From: an uncultured Sanguibacteroides sp.
GTDB lineage: Bacteria; Bacteroidota; Bacteroidia; Bacteroidales; Marinifilaceae
Reading direction: 5' to 3'
Assembly: GCF_900543425.1 (NCBI RefSeq)
Contig: NZ_UQRQ01000027.1
Span: forward strand, 1 to 40,017
Length of the DNA stretch: 40,017 bases
A model generated the notes under the pieces. The model was not told where the DNA came from, ran no database searches, and saw nothing but the letters and a program-made list of their open reading frames with translations. This document shows, piece after piece, positions 33,433 to 40,017 of the stretch (within the stretch, counting starts at the first letter, position 1; the number at the start of each line of letters is the position of its first letter). The translations under genes were made by a program, and so were the position numbers.

Positions 33433-33463
33433 TTTGTATTTGATATAATTTTATTTAAATTTG
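33433..33463 (+). promoter_or_regulatory. Consensus promoter upstream of the small membrane protein gene
   Basis: TTTG at 33433-33436 and TAAATTTG at 33456-33463 are exactly 19 bp apart, matching the Bacteroides promoter consensus. It would give a leader of about 130 bases before the ATG at 33600. Confidence 0.7.
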
Positions 33464-33599
33464 ATGGATTTAAATTGATTCCCTGTCAAAAGGAGAGGAT
33501 ATAAAGCGGGATGAATTTATAGTATTGTCGTTCGTGTAATTGAAAATATGGTTTGGCAAAAGATGAAAATAATATAAGAATTGTATTCAAATTAGTGCC

Positions 33600-33842
33600 A
33601 TGAAAAGAAATAACGAAATTCAAAAACGACTTATTCGCCGATATTTTTACTGGCGAACATTACCTTTTATGTGTTTTTTACTTTTGTGGAACGTGTATGG
33701 AGATTTTAAGGGGTTATCTTGGTCGAACCTTGCTCTTTTCGGGATTCAATTACTTGTGGCTGTAGGATTAGCTTATTTTTTAGCCATCTCGATGTCTCAA
33801 ATAAAGCTGAAGTATCCTACTAAGAATATTATTCGTGATTAG
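33600..33842 (+). CDS. Small two-helix membrane protein, unknown function
   Basis: The 80-residue protein has a basic N-terminus (KRNNEIQKRLIRRYFYWR), two hydrophobic segments (about 19-35 and 44-66) and a basic C-terminal tail. The ends are therefore predicted cytoplasmic. I do not recognise a family. A consensus promoter lies at 33433-33463, and no partner gene is near: the kinase is divergent and the att-like repeat starts 110 bases downstream. It is probably an ordinary chromosomal gene bordering the island. Confidence 0.7.
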   Translation: MKRNNEIQKRLIRRYFYWRTLPFMCFLLLWNVYGDFKGLSWSNLALFGIQLLVAVGLAYFLAISMSQIKLKYPTKNIIRD

Positions 33843-33952
33843 TAGAAGTGGGAAGTATTCCCCGTCGTTACCTATATTGCTTTCTCTTGTAATTTTTCTT
33901 TCTAAAAAGAAATCCTCGTAACTGATTTAATTACAATGATCTTGTCGTTTTA

Positions 33953-33970
33953 GTTGTGATTCCGTGGGGA
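33953..33970 (+). repeat. Left att-like direct repeat (copy of tRNA-Arg 3' end)
   Basis: GTTGTGATTCCGTGGGGA is identical over 18 bases, same orientation, to 38235-38252, which covers the acceptor strand and part of the T arm of tRNA-Arg plus four flanking bases. The geometry, with the displaced copy 4,282 bases away on the 3' side of the tRNA, is what site-specific integration into a tRNA gene produces. Confidence 0.7.
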
Positions 33971-34123
33971 ATTGTGGTGGTCGGTGTTGTTTTTCTTATT
34001 CCGGGGTCTAAAAATAATTATTCAAGTATTTTCTGAAATGTTTTGTTTAGCGGGCTCTTTTATAGCCCGGTCGTGTCTTGTTGCACTATATTAGCATAGA
34101 TTATGATATAATAATAAATATTA

Positions 34124-34146
34124 TATATCAGTGGTGCACTGATATA
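34124..34146. promoter_or_regulatory. Perfect 10-3-10 palindrome
   Basis: TATATCAGTG and CACTGATATA flank GTG, about 95 bases before the ATG at 34239. It could be an operator, a recombinase-binding site or an RNA hairpin; there is no T run after it. Confidence 0.45.
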
Positions 34147-34238
34147 AAAAATAATTGTCGTAATTTTACACAAATATCATCTTTTATGATAATATTTATT
34201 TAAATAACCATTTTACTAAACCTTTAAAATTAAAAGCT

Positions 34239-34724
34239 ATGAAAAAAACGATTCAATTGGTAGTATTAGCATTGGTTTTTCTGGTCGGGGGGATATCAAC
34301 GGGTATGGCACAAATTAATCCGATTAAGCGAACTCAATTTTGTTACGAGGGAGAAAATTGGGTGGTCAGTTTTATGGGTGTTGAGTTTGATTCTGGTAAG
34401 GAGATTTATATTAGGAAACATATTGTAGCTGATCTTTACGAAGGTTTGGGGATCGGGACAGATATAGGAATGTATTGTTACGTTGGAGTAACTTTAGAAG
34501 AGAGCGGAGTGTATGAATTTGGCCATTGGAGATCAACTGTTAGTTTTGATACAAGATTAATAGTGACGCTTGTTGTTGTACCAAAGCCGGATGCTTCAAT
34601 AGCTGCGAGAATGGGCAAGCCGGACGATTTAAAGGGGATAAATCACGGTCTTCTTTTTTCCCGGTTAGTTTGTATCCAGGAAAAAAGTTTAGTTTGGCAA
34701 TCCCATGCGCTTGTATTAGCGTAG
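34239..34724 (+). CDS. Secreted protein of unknown function (island gene 1)
   Basis: The 161-residue product has a clear signal peptide (hydrophobic about 7-20, cleavage near GMAQ) and no recognised domain. The mature part is short and strand-rich, with cysteines at 35 and in MYCYV. The C-terminal third (from about residue 120) changes character and ends abruptly in SLVWQSHALVLA, so a truncation or frameshift of a longer protein is possible. The large membrane gene starts 24 bases downstream, suggesting cotranscription. Both lie inside the tRNA-Arg repeat pair. Confidence 0.65.
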   Translation: MKKTIQLVVLALVFLVGGISTGMAQINPIKRTQFCYEGENWVVSFMGVEFDSGKEIYIRKHIVADLYEGLGIGTDIGMYCYVGVTLEESGVYEFGHWRSTVSFDTRLIVTLVVVPKPDASIAARMGKPDDLKGINHGLLFSRLVCIQEKSLVWQSHALVLA

Positions 34725-34748
34725 GTTATAATTAAAAGATAAGATGAC

Positions 34749-37700
34749 ATGAACACGAGTGTTTTTTTTCACGTGGCGGAATACGAGATGAAACAACAGT
34801 GCCGAAGTTGGCTTTTCCGCTTTTTCGCTTTGTTCTCGTTAGTTGGGATCGTGTCGTGTCACGTTTACTGGCAGGGTCCGGGGGCAGGAAACTGGAAAAT
34901 GGTTGCTTTTCCTTGTTCCATGCCCTTGGTTAACGCTTACCTTTATAGCGTTATTCAATCGTTGTTTCTGGCGGTGATGATGGCGGATATTCCTTGGCGG
35001 CTTGCTCGTCTAGTACCTTTAGAAGCATTGTTGGCTCGCCCGGTGAATAACACGACTTATCTCTGGGGAGTGATCGCGGGTAACGGTATGCTCTTCCTGT
35101 CGATGAATGTTGTCGTGATCCTTTTCTCTGTTTTTCTCGTGAATTTGACGAGCTTAGCGCCGGTTAGTTGGTCGTATTACTTGTTTTACCTGTTGACGCT
35201 GAATATTCCCTCCTGGCTGCTCGTGGCCGGATTTTCTTTCTGGCTAAGCAGTATCACGGGTTCCCGTTATCTCGCTATCTTTTTCCTCTTAGCTTGGCTT
35301 GTTGGCTGCTTGTTCTGGTTGCCTTACCTTCAACACGGGACGTTTGATTACACGGGTAGCGGCGTGCCCAATTTATTCTCGGAGCTGGTGGGTCATTTAA
35401 ACCTTCCCCGTTATTTACTGCATCGTTTGACTTACTCCTTGTTCGGCTTGGGTTTGTTGGCCTGGAGCGTGAGCCGGTTCAAACGGATCCCGAATCATCG
35501 GTCGACTCGTAAAAATCAGTTACTCATTGGTTTATTATTTTTGTTGGTAGGATTAGGCTGTACTTTTTTATTAGAGTACTCTTATTACCGGGACCGTTCT
35601 GCTCGTGAAGATTACCGTGCGAGTTTCTCTCGTAACTGGCGGGAAGAGACCTGCCGGGTCAAGAAACACGCTATCCGGTTACGGCAGGGTGGTAATAAAT
35701 TAAAAGCGGAAAGTAATCTCTTGGTTTATAACCCGGGAAAAGAGGCTTTGGATCGGGTCGTTCTTTTCCTTAACCCCGGTTTACGGGTCTTGTCGGTTAA
35801 ATCCGGGGCCAAGGCCTTGCCTCACGACCGTGATGAACAGGTAATCTCGATCGATTGCTTCCTGTTACCGGGCGATACCTTGTCTTTAAGTATCGATTAC
35901 GAGGGTACGGTTGACGATCGTTATTGTGACCTGCATTTGCCGGATAAGGAGTACGAGGCTGTTTTTTATAACGATTGCTTTTTCCCGACGGGTCGCCGGG
36001 GTGCTTTTGTCGAGGATAATTTTCTCTTGTTGACGCCGGCGAGTGGCTGGTACCCGGTGTCGATACCTCCTTCTAATCCTTTCATGTCTCTTGCGACGGG
36101 TCGTGATTTTACCCTTTTCACGTTAGAGGTAGAAAACCCTCTTCAAAAGACAGTAGTCTCGCAGGGAGTTCCCGAGAAGCTAAAGGACGGTATTCGTTTC
36201 ATGAGTCATAACCCGCTGAACGGGATCTCGTTGTACGGTGCTAACGCGTTGAATTATACCGCCCCGGTCGACTCGAGTTTCGGTTTTCGATTTAACCTGA
36301 CGAGCTGGGGCCGGGATTTAGCGCATATGTTCTCGGGGGTTAGTCAACGCTTGTTCACTTCTTTCTGGCGTAGCGAGACGATCTATTACTGGTACGATTA
36401 CAGGAAGTTTCCCAAGATGGGTTGGTACGAGCCCAGTAATCCTTACCTTTATTTCTCGGAAGTGCCGGTCTCTTTCCGGTTGTCTTCCGGCGTGGGTAAA
36501 CCGTTGGCGGGTTTAACGGAGCCGGGTATCGTCTTTTTCCGGGAACGGGGATTCGAGTACCGGATGCTCGATGTCGTGACGGGGGAAAAGGTGAAGACGG
36601 GGGATGAATTTTTTGCGGTGTTTAATCCCTTGTACCAGTCCTTGTTCAGCGGTAATTGCCCGAGTGATAACAGTCACCCGTTACGGGGGATCGGGTACAA
36701 AAGAGGAGAACCGTATTACACGGGTAGCCAGGTGAAGTCACTCGATGATGACAGGAATGCCTGGGTACATTCTTTAAAATACCCGTTTATGGGGAGGGTT
36801 TTCGAACTTTTACAAAACAGGAGACATCCTGTTAGCAGTTTCTCGTTCTCGGAACAGGTGTTCATGCTTGATTACTTTTTGGAACATACTCTTGAAGATA
36901 TATTATCAGATCCCGGTTTGCGGGAAGATTTGAGGGAGTGGATCTTGTATCTTAAAACAGGAGATTTGCGGTCTCGTTTCTCGATACACGTTCCTCTGCG
37001 GGCGTGGCGTGGCAGTCTCGATAGCCTGCGCGGTCACGGGGAGGTTGATTATGACTCTTTAGCGGGAGCGTGGAGCGCTCGCTGGGGAGTGGACGTGGAT
37101 AGTATCGTGATGGAGTGGGTACACGCTAAACACCAGCAGTTTTTCAGGGTAAAAAATGATGGGGTGTATTACGATCCCGTGATGAAGCTCTCGAAAATGG
37201 AGGGGCGGGTTATGAACGTCGGCAAGACGGGAGGGGTGGTCTCCATGGAGTACAACTTGACGAGTGAATATGGTGACGTGGAAGATTTTGCTTGTTACGT
37301 GGGTCCCGGGGAAGCGAAGGCGTACACCCTCGTGTTGAAGAGAGGGTCCGGTATGCTCACGAGACTATCCGCTAACCGCCCGGCTGGTTTTATTTTTGAT
37401 AATTATGAAGAGAGAGACGGGAGAAGTTTCGGAGAAATAGGCGGGGAATGGCGTTCTATCTCGGTAGAAGAATTTTTGGCAGGTGGGAACAAGAATGAGT
37501 TCGTGGTGGATGACCAGGATGACGGTTTCGAGCTGAAGAACGGTAACCTTACCTTGTTTCAAAAATGGTTCAGGAAGGAACCACCCTTGCGAGGTAATTT
37601 TCAACAGGGCGAAACCTCCCGTTGGGAATTTGTGATCACTCTGGAGGCGGAAGGGGACTCGATTCGAGGCTGTTACTGTATCGGGGGAGGAGAGGGGAAA

Positions 37701-38030
37701 TCGACTGCCACGTGGCGGGTGAATCTTCCGGAGGCGGGTCGTTACCGGGTCATGGCTAAGGTGTATAAAAAGCTTCTTGTTCCCGGGTTCGCTCCCCCTG
37801 GAGGAGTGGTTAATCACTACACGGTTTTCCACGGGGATAAAAAAGAGGAAGTGGCGGTGGATTTAGATCTTGCTATACCCAAACGTATGAGATCTCGTGG
37901 TTGGGCCTCGCTTGGCGAGTATGATTTCCCGGCGGGGGAGGCAAGGGTAGTACTTTCTGATAAAGATCCACAAAAAAGAAAAGACGTGGCGATCGTGGCG
38001 GATGCGGTGAAGTGGATGAAGATAGAATGA
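34749..38030 (+). CDS. ABC-2-like membrane protein fused to a large extracytoplasmic M1-like region
   Basis: The 1093-residue protein starts with a membrane block of seven helices (about 20-40, 58-81, 104-133, 142-166, 174-194, 223-244, 257-278) resembling an ABC-2 permease. An 800-residue soluble part follows. Its first beta-rich section (about 300-500) recalls the N-terminal domain of M1 aminopeptidases that are sometimes fused to such permeases. No HExxH zinc motif occurs anywhere, so peptidase activity is unlikely. The last 150 residues (GRYRVMAKVY to IVADAVKWMKI) look like a golvesin-type C-terminal beta domain. Sampled GC is higher than in neighbours (36/60 in 36541-36600; 32/60 in 35641-35700). 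No ATPase gene adjoins it, so it may need one in trans or be a remnant of a transporter pair. Confidence 0.8.
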   Translation: MNTSVFFHVAEYEMKQQCRSWLFRFFALFSLVGIVSCHVYWQGPGAGNWKMVAFPCSMPLVNAYLYSVIQSLFLAVMMADIPWRLARLVPLEALLARPVNNTTYLWGVIAGNGMLFLSMNVVVILFSVFLVNLTSLAPVSWSYYLFYLLTLNIPSWLLVAGFSFWLSSITGSRYLAIFFLLAWLVGCLFWLPYLQHGTFDYTGSGVPNLFSELVGHLNLPRYLLHRLTYSLFGLGLLAWSVSRFKRIPNHRSTRKNQLLIGLLFLLVGLGCTFLLEYSYYRDRSAREDYRASFSRNWREETCRVKKHAIRLRQGGNKLKAESNLLVYNPGKEALDRVVLFLNPGLRVLSVKSGAKALPHDRDEQVISIDCFLLPGDTLSLSIDYEGTVDDRYCDLHLPDKEYEAVFYNDCFFPTGRRGAFVEDNFLLLTPASGWYPVSIPPSNPFMSLATGRDFTLFTLEVENPLQKTVVSQGVPEKLKDGIRFMSHNPLNGISLYGANALNYTAPVDSSFGFRFNLTSWGRDLAHMFSGVSQRLFTSFWRSETIYYWYDYRKFPKMGWYEPSNPYLYFSEVPVSFRLSSGVGKPLAGLTEPGIVFFRERGFEYRMLDVVTGEKVKTGDEFFAVFNPLYQSLFSGNCPSDNSHPLRGIGYKRGEPYYTGSQVKSLDDDRNAWVHSLKYPFMGRVFELLQNRRHPVSSFSFSEQVFMLDYFLEHTLEDILSDPGLREDLREWILYLKTGDLRSRFSIHVPLRAWRGSLDSLRGHGEVDYDSLAGAWSARWGVDVDSIVMEWVHAKHQQFFRVKNDGVYYDPVMKLSKMEGRVMNVGKTGGVVSMEYNLTSEYGDVEDFACYVGPGEAKAYTLVLKRGSGMLTRLSANRPAGFIFDNYEERDGRSFGEIGGEWRSISVEEFLAGGNKNEFVVDDQDDGFELKNGNLTLFQKWFRKEPPLRGNFQQGETSRWEFVITLEAEGDSIRGCYCIGGGEGKSTATWRVNLPEAGRYRVMAKVYKKLLVPGFAPPGGVVNHYTVFHGDKKEEVAVDLDLAIPKRMRSRGWASLGEYDFPAGEARVVLSDKDPQKRKDVAIVADAVKWMKIE

Positions 38031-38063
38031 TTTACGATTTTAGATTTATGATTTATGATTTAA
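38029..38063 (+). repeat. Short degenerate GATTTAT tandem repeat
   Basis: Four to five imperfect copies of a seven-base unit (GATTTAC, GATTTTA, GATTTAT, GATTTAT, GATTTA) start at the stop codon of the large membrane gene. It has no coding role. Confidence 0.6.
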
Positions 38064-38110
38064 AGATGGCGGGATTGGGGACTCAATCTAAAACGTGAAC
38101 TATATCAAGA

Positions 38111-38143
38111 GATAGCACTTTAACCCCGTCCCCAAGTGCTATC
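38111..38143. repeat. Perfect 10-bp inverted repeat near the right end of the island
   Basis: GATAGCACTT and AAGTGCTATC flank a 13-base C-rich spacer. There is no T run on either side, so it is not an intrinsic terminator; a recombinase arm site or RNA structure is possible. Confidence 0.5.
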
Positions 38144-38183
38144 ACTAAATCTATAATAAGCCTTCCCTCGTGATTTCTCCTTT

Positions 38184-38223
38184 TAAAAAAAATACCCCTT
38201 GTAATAATATGTTTACAAGGGGT
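38184..38223 (-). terminator. Terminator of tRNA-Arg (minus strand)
   Basis: On the minus strand ACCCCTTGTA and TACAAGGGGT form a perfect 10-bp stem followed by a run of T's (plus-strand A's 38185-38192). It lies 16 bases beyond the tRNA 3' end, inside the putative island side of the repeat. Confidence 0.88.
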
Positions 38224-38234
38224 TTCTGTTTGCG

Positions 38235-38252
38235 GTTGTGATTCCGTGGGGA
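38235..38252 (+). repeat. Right att-like direct repeat inside tRNA-Arg
   Basis: This is the second copy of the 18-base sequence at 33953-33970. Fourteen bases (38239-38252) belong to the tRNA acceptor and T arms and four extend past its 3' end, so the tRNA stays intact after integration. Confidence 0.7.
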
Positions 38253-38310
38253 CTCGAACCCCAATCAAAGGAACCGGAATCCTTCATTCTATCCATTGAA
38301 CTACGGAACC
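38239..38310 (-). tRNA. tRNA-Arg(CCG): tRNA-Arg (anticodon CCG)
   Basis: The 72-base minus-strand gene has acceptor arms GGTTCCG/CGGAATC (one G-U pair), discriminator A, anticodon stem AAGGA/TCCTT with loop TTCCGGT and anticodon CCG, and a T arm GGGG/CCCC with loop TTCGAGT. CCA is not encoded, as is usual in this phylum. A promoter at 38344-38374 and a terminator at 38184-38223 frame it. It decodes CGG, and its 3' end is the apparent attachment site of the neighbouring island. Confidence 0.95.
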
Positions 38311-38343
38311 GTAAGTTGGGCGGTCTATTTGACTTTCCGGGGA

Positions 38344-38374
38344 CAAATCTAATCATTTTTTTTAGATTCGAAAA
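38344..38374 (-). promoter_or_regulatory. Promoter of tRNA-Arg
   Basis: On the minus strand TAGATTTG (38344-38351) matches the -7 consensus, with TTTT 19 bp upstream in place of TTTG. The start should fall about 27 bases before the tRNA. Confidence 0.65.
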
Positions 38375-38385
38375 GGATGTGGTGA

Positions 38386-38412
38386 ATAAAAAAGGGGACA
38401 TTCGTCCCCTTT
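38386..38412 (-). terminator. Terminator of the ExbD operon
   Basis: AAAGGGGAC and GTCCCCTTT form a nine-base stem with a four-base loop. On the minus strand it is followed by TTT, then ATTCACC, and it lies 22 bases after the second exbD stop. Confidence 0.85.
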
Positions 38413-38434
38413 ACTTCTATTCATCATAGAGATA

Positions 38435-38899
38435 TTATAGCTTTTTACGTGTGGCGTAACTAACGCGCAAGGAATTGACTTTACGTAATTCCTGTTTTAC
38501 ATCCGTTACGATACCCATTTTCGTGTCGGCTTGAATCTTCAAGTTGTTAGTGATCCTGTTTTTATCTTCTTCTTTCCGGGTTTCTTGTTCCGCGTAAACG
38601 AATTCAGCGATGTCTCCGACTGTGGCCAGTTTATCGTTTAATTGAATACGAGGTTCACTTCCATAGGCACCGACGAACTGTGCTTTCGGTTTTCCGATAT
38701 AGATATTACTAATCAAGGATTTTTTCTCCAACTTGGTGATCTCCCTGGCTTCAGGCATCGCGTTTTCAATCATAAGGGTTACTTCCCGCATCGTGGTACT
38801 TACCATGAAGAAAAATAACAGCATGAATACGATATCCGGGAGAGATGCTGTTGAAATAGCAGGGGTCTCTTTTTTTCCTCCTTTATTAAACTTAGCCAT
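38435..38899 (-). CDS. exbD: ExbD/TolR-family protein 2
   Basis: This 154-residue protein has a single membrane helix (about 20-38) carrying the essential proton-path aspartate D22 (SLPDIVFMLLFFFMV), then a periplasmic ExbD/TolR domain of about 110 residues with a basic end (RVSYATRKKL). With an ExbB-type partner it forms the motor that uses the proton gradient to drive TonB or similar proteins. Its ATG overlaps the stop of the preceding ExbD gene by one base (TAATG), so translation is coupled. Paired, unequal ExbD genes are common in Bacteroidota. Confidence 0.93.
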   Translation of the reverse strand: MAKFNKGGKKETPAISTASLPDIVFMLLFFFMVSTTMREVTLMIENAMPEAREITKLEKKSLISNIYIGKPKAQFVGAYGSEPRIQLNDKLATVGDIAEFVYAEQETRKEEDKNRITNNLKIQADTKMGIVTDVKQELRKVNSLRVSYATRKKL

Positions 38900-39483
38900 T
38901 ATTTTTTCCCTCCTTTCTTGCTTGCGATGTTTCTTGGTTCAGCTTCGGATATAGCCGTAGGCACGATTTGTCTCACGGCTTCCTGTTGGTCTTCCGATAT
39001 CTCACTGTATTTCTTTCCCCATTGCTTCATGGCCACCATGTCTCTTATCTCGTTATATGCAGCAGTAAGTTCATCTTGCACGGCAATATACATTTTATAA
39101 GAAGTACCCCGGTCACTTTGCAAGGAAATAATACCTTTTGAAACTTCTACTTTACCGAATAAAGGAACGTCTTTGCTCACTTTCTCTGGTAAATTGTCTT
39201 TATTTTGGGGGTTCAGAATGAATTCTTTCGCCTTTTCTTTTAATTCGGATATATCAATCAATTTCGATTCTACAGCTAACTGGTCGTCTCTGTTTACCAA
39301 TATCTCCAGAATATTTCTTTTGGCATATTTCGGCGGAGCTTGATTCTCCGGCGCCATAGGCGGTAACCGTCTGAACAATCCCGAGTCAACGTCCATTGTT
39401 GTCGATACTAGGAAGAAGATCAACAACAAAAAGGCAATATCTGCCGTTGACGTGGCATTAATTTCCGGTGTTTTTTTTGCCAT
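38899..39483 (-). CDS. exbD: ExbD/TolR-family protein 1
   Basis: The 194-residue ExbD paralogue has a membrane helix at about 14-32 with the proton-path aspartate D15 (TADIAFLLLIFFLV), followed by a proline-rich stretch (RRLPPMAPENQAPP) and a longer periplasmic domain. Compared with its neighbour it carries an extra C-terminal 40 residues (REI.DMVAMKQWGKKYSEI through the basic KKGGKK end). Two ExbD types together suggest a heteromeric stator. The four-TM gene lies 31 bases upstream and shares the transcript. Confidence 0.93.
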   Translation of the reverse strand: MAKKTPEINATSTADIAFLLLIFFLVSTTMDVDSGLFRRLPPMAPENQAPPKYAKRNILEILVNRDDQLAVESKLIDISELKEKAKEFILNPQNKDNLPEKVSKDVPLFGKVEVSKGIISLQSDRGTSYKMYIAVQDELTAAYNEIRDMVAMKQWGKKYSEISEDQQEAVRQIVPTAISEAEPRNIASKKGGKK

Positions 39484-39514
39484 ATTCTTTTTATTATTTT
39501 ATTCAGAAAACGAG

Positions 39515-39961
39515 TTATCTTACTCTTCTGATAATTTCTGTTACAAAAATAGACCCGATCGCACCGATTCCCAAGAAATACATGGTAAATAGGATGGTAT
39601 CGGCAAACTTCAATGCTCCCGGATTATTATCCGGTCCGTCATAACCCTTCATGTCTAATAATGTACCGTCGGACAATGAATAAGCAATTAACACGAGAAT
39701 AACAATTCCCACAAGAGCGATAAGACTCTTAATTGCTTGTTTCGGTCTGGTGAACAGCCTGGCAAGAGGAAATGCCAATGCTGCAACGGCACAGAGTCCG
39801 AACAGGATATATGCCCACCATATCAATTGGTCCGTGTAGACAGGAGTGGTGTATTGGGCATTCGGAAGATCGCCTCCTCCAAAAAACAGTCCAATCAACA
39901 CAACTGTAATAACGAGCATTACAATGGTCAGGATATTTAATAGTTTATTAATTTTCTGCAT
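39515..39961 (-). CDS. Four-helix membrane protein of the ExbB-ExbD operon
   Basis: The 148-residue protein has four predicted helices (about 8-28, 47-71, 79-96, 118-144) and a basic tail (TEIIRRVR). I do not know a named function. Such a small membrane protein commonly sits between the ExbB/TolQ-like gene and the two exbD genes in Bacteroidota operons, so it is probably an accessory of that motor. It starts seven bases after a possible stop codon of an upstream gene. Confidence 0.8.
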   Translation of the reverse strand: MQKINKLLNILTIVMLVITVVLIGLFFGGGDLPNAQYTTPVYTDQLIWWAYILFGLCAVAALAFPLARLFTRPKQAIKSLIALVGIVILVLIAYSLSDGTLLDMKGYDGPDNNPGALKFADTILFTMYFLGIGAIGSIFVTEIIRRVR

Positions 39962-39967
39962 GGTGAT

Positions 39968-40017
39968 TTAGTGTTTTTGATTGTATTTTACAAGGATGTC
40001 TAATAAAGTTACGGAAG
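39968..40017 (-). CDS. 3' end of an upstream gene, possibly ExbB/TolQ-like (partial)
   Basis: One minus-strand frame is open from the window edge to a TAA at 39968-39970, ending SVTLLDILVKYNQKH. The start lies outside. In this operon type an ExbB/MotA/TolQ channel gene normally comes here; fifteen residues cannot confirm it. Confidence 0.35.
   Translation of the reverse strand, partial: SVTLLDILVKYNQKH

Larger units (their letters stand above)
33843..34238. other. Long intergenic region at the left end of the putative island
   Basis: The 396-base stretch has no credible gene. It contains the 18-bp copy of the tRNA-Arg 3' end (33953-33970), a hairpin CGGGCT/AGCCCG (34051-34069) without a T run, two similar TGCACT-ATAT motifs (34082 and 34135), and a perfect 10-3-10 palindrome (34124-34146). 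The last 90 bases are AT-rich leader for the next gene. Confidence 0.6.

Noticed and set aside
33551..33570. Second possible sigma-54 site (TTTGGCAAAAGATG) upstream of the small membrane protein
   Set aside because: No TTGC-like -12 box follows at the required distance, and a perfect ordinary promoter exists at 33433-33463.
37365..37832. Minus-strand open frame of 155 codons inside the large membrane gene
   Set aside because: It is a shadow of a continuous 1093-codon gene, with no signal, motif or promoter.
34749..38030. Active M1 aminopeptidase
   Set aside because: No HExxH or GAMEN-type motif is present, so only a structural resemblance is suggested.
38073..38088. Possible tRNA-Arg remnant (GATTGGGGACTCAATC)
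   Set aside because: It shares only GGGGACTC and AATC with the tRNA and forms its own small inverted repeat; the match is too short to call a third att copy.
1..40017. CRISPR arrays, rRNA genes, insertion sequences, integrases
   Set aside because: I found no spaced direct repeats, no rRNA-like stretch and no transposase or recombinase motif anywhere in the window.

Overview
The window looks like a Bacteroidota (Bacteroidales) chromosome. Several promoters fit the Bacteroides-type sigma consensus (TTTG, 19-20 bp, TAnnTTTG), the starts lack Shine-Dalgarno motifs, the tRNA genes lack an encoded CCA, and there are lipoprotein efflux adaptors, a paired-ExbD operon and a GIN-domain protein. An Odoribacteraceae/Butyricimonas-like host is my guess and cannot be confirmed from sequence alone.

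Layout. 1-5972: a cut tRNA-Val(UAC), dps, a secreted TonB-C-domain protein, a cbpA-cbpM co-chaperone pair, a convergent EamA permease, and an SDF-family symporter with an altered substrate site. 6193-8434: an AT-rich three-gene unit made of a lipoprotein with a Gly/Ser hinge and a His/Asp/Asn-rich C-terminal domain, followed by two tandem paralogous single-pass membrane proteins. It resembles a lipoprotein toxin with two immunity genes. 8629-27189: a large co-directional efflux locus with two overlapping TetR genes, a TolC-HlyD-ABC permease-ABC permease set without an ATPase, two paralogous adaptor-RND-TolC cassettes in tandem, and a GIN/DUF2807 protein. A shared ATAC-N6-GTAT motif lies before the TetR pair and before the first efflux gene.

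27176-33343: an S41 lipoprotein protease (minus strand), a possible 32-residue membrane peptide and a PepSY-like secreted protein (plus strand), then a convergent pair of a sigma-54 activator and a hybrid histidine kinase with HisKA, REC and HPt domains. A weak -24-like element and a palindrome precede the small genes. 33433-38310: a small two-TM protein, then a 4.3-kb segment bounded by a perfect 18-bp repeat of the tRNA-Arg(CCG) 3' end. This looks like a tRNA-targeted insertion with no visible integrase. It carries a secreted protein and a 1093-residue ABC-2-like permease fused to a large extracytoplasmic region. 38386-40017: a minus-strand operon with two ExbD proteins, a four-TM protein and probably the end of an upstream gene.

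How the parts work together. The efflux locus would move substrates from the inner membrane or periplasm out through three TolC-type channels, under control of the TetR pair. The kinase/activator pair probably senses an envelope signal and may control the adjacent small genes. ExbD proteins and the TonB-C-domain protein belong to proton-motive-force coupling to the outer membrane. The strongest candidates for something undescribed are the lipoprotein plus twin membrane proteins (6193-8434) and the tRNA-Arg-bounded island (33953-38252).
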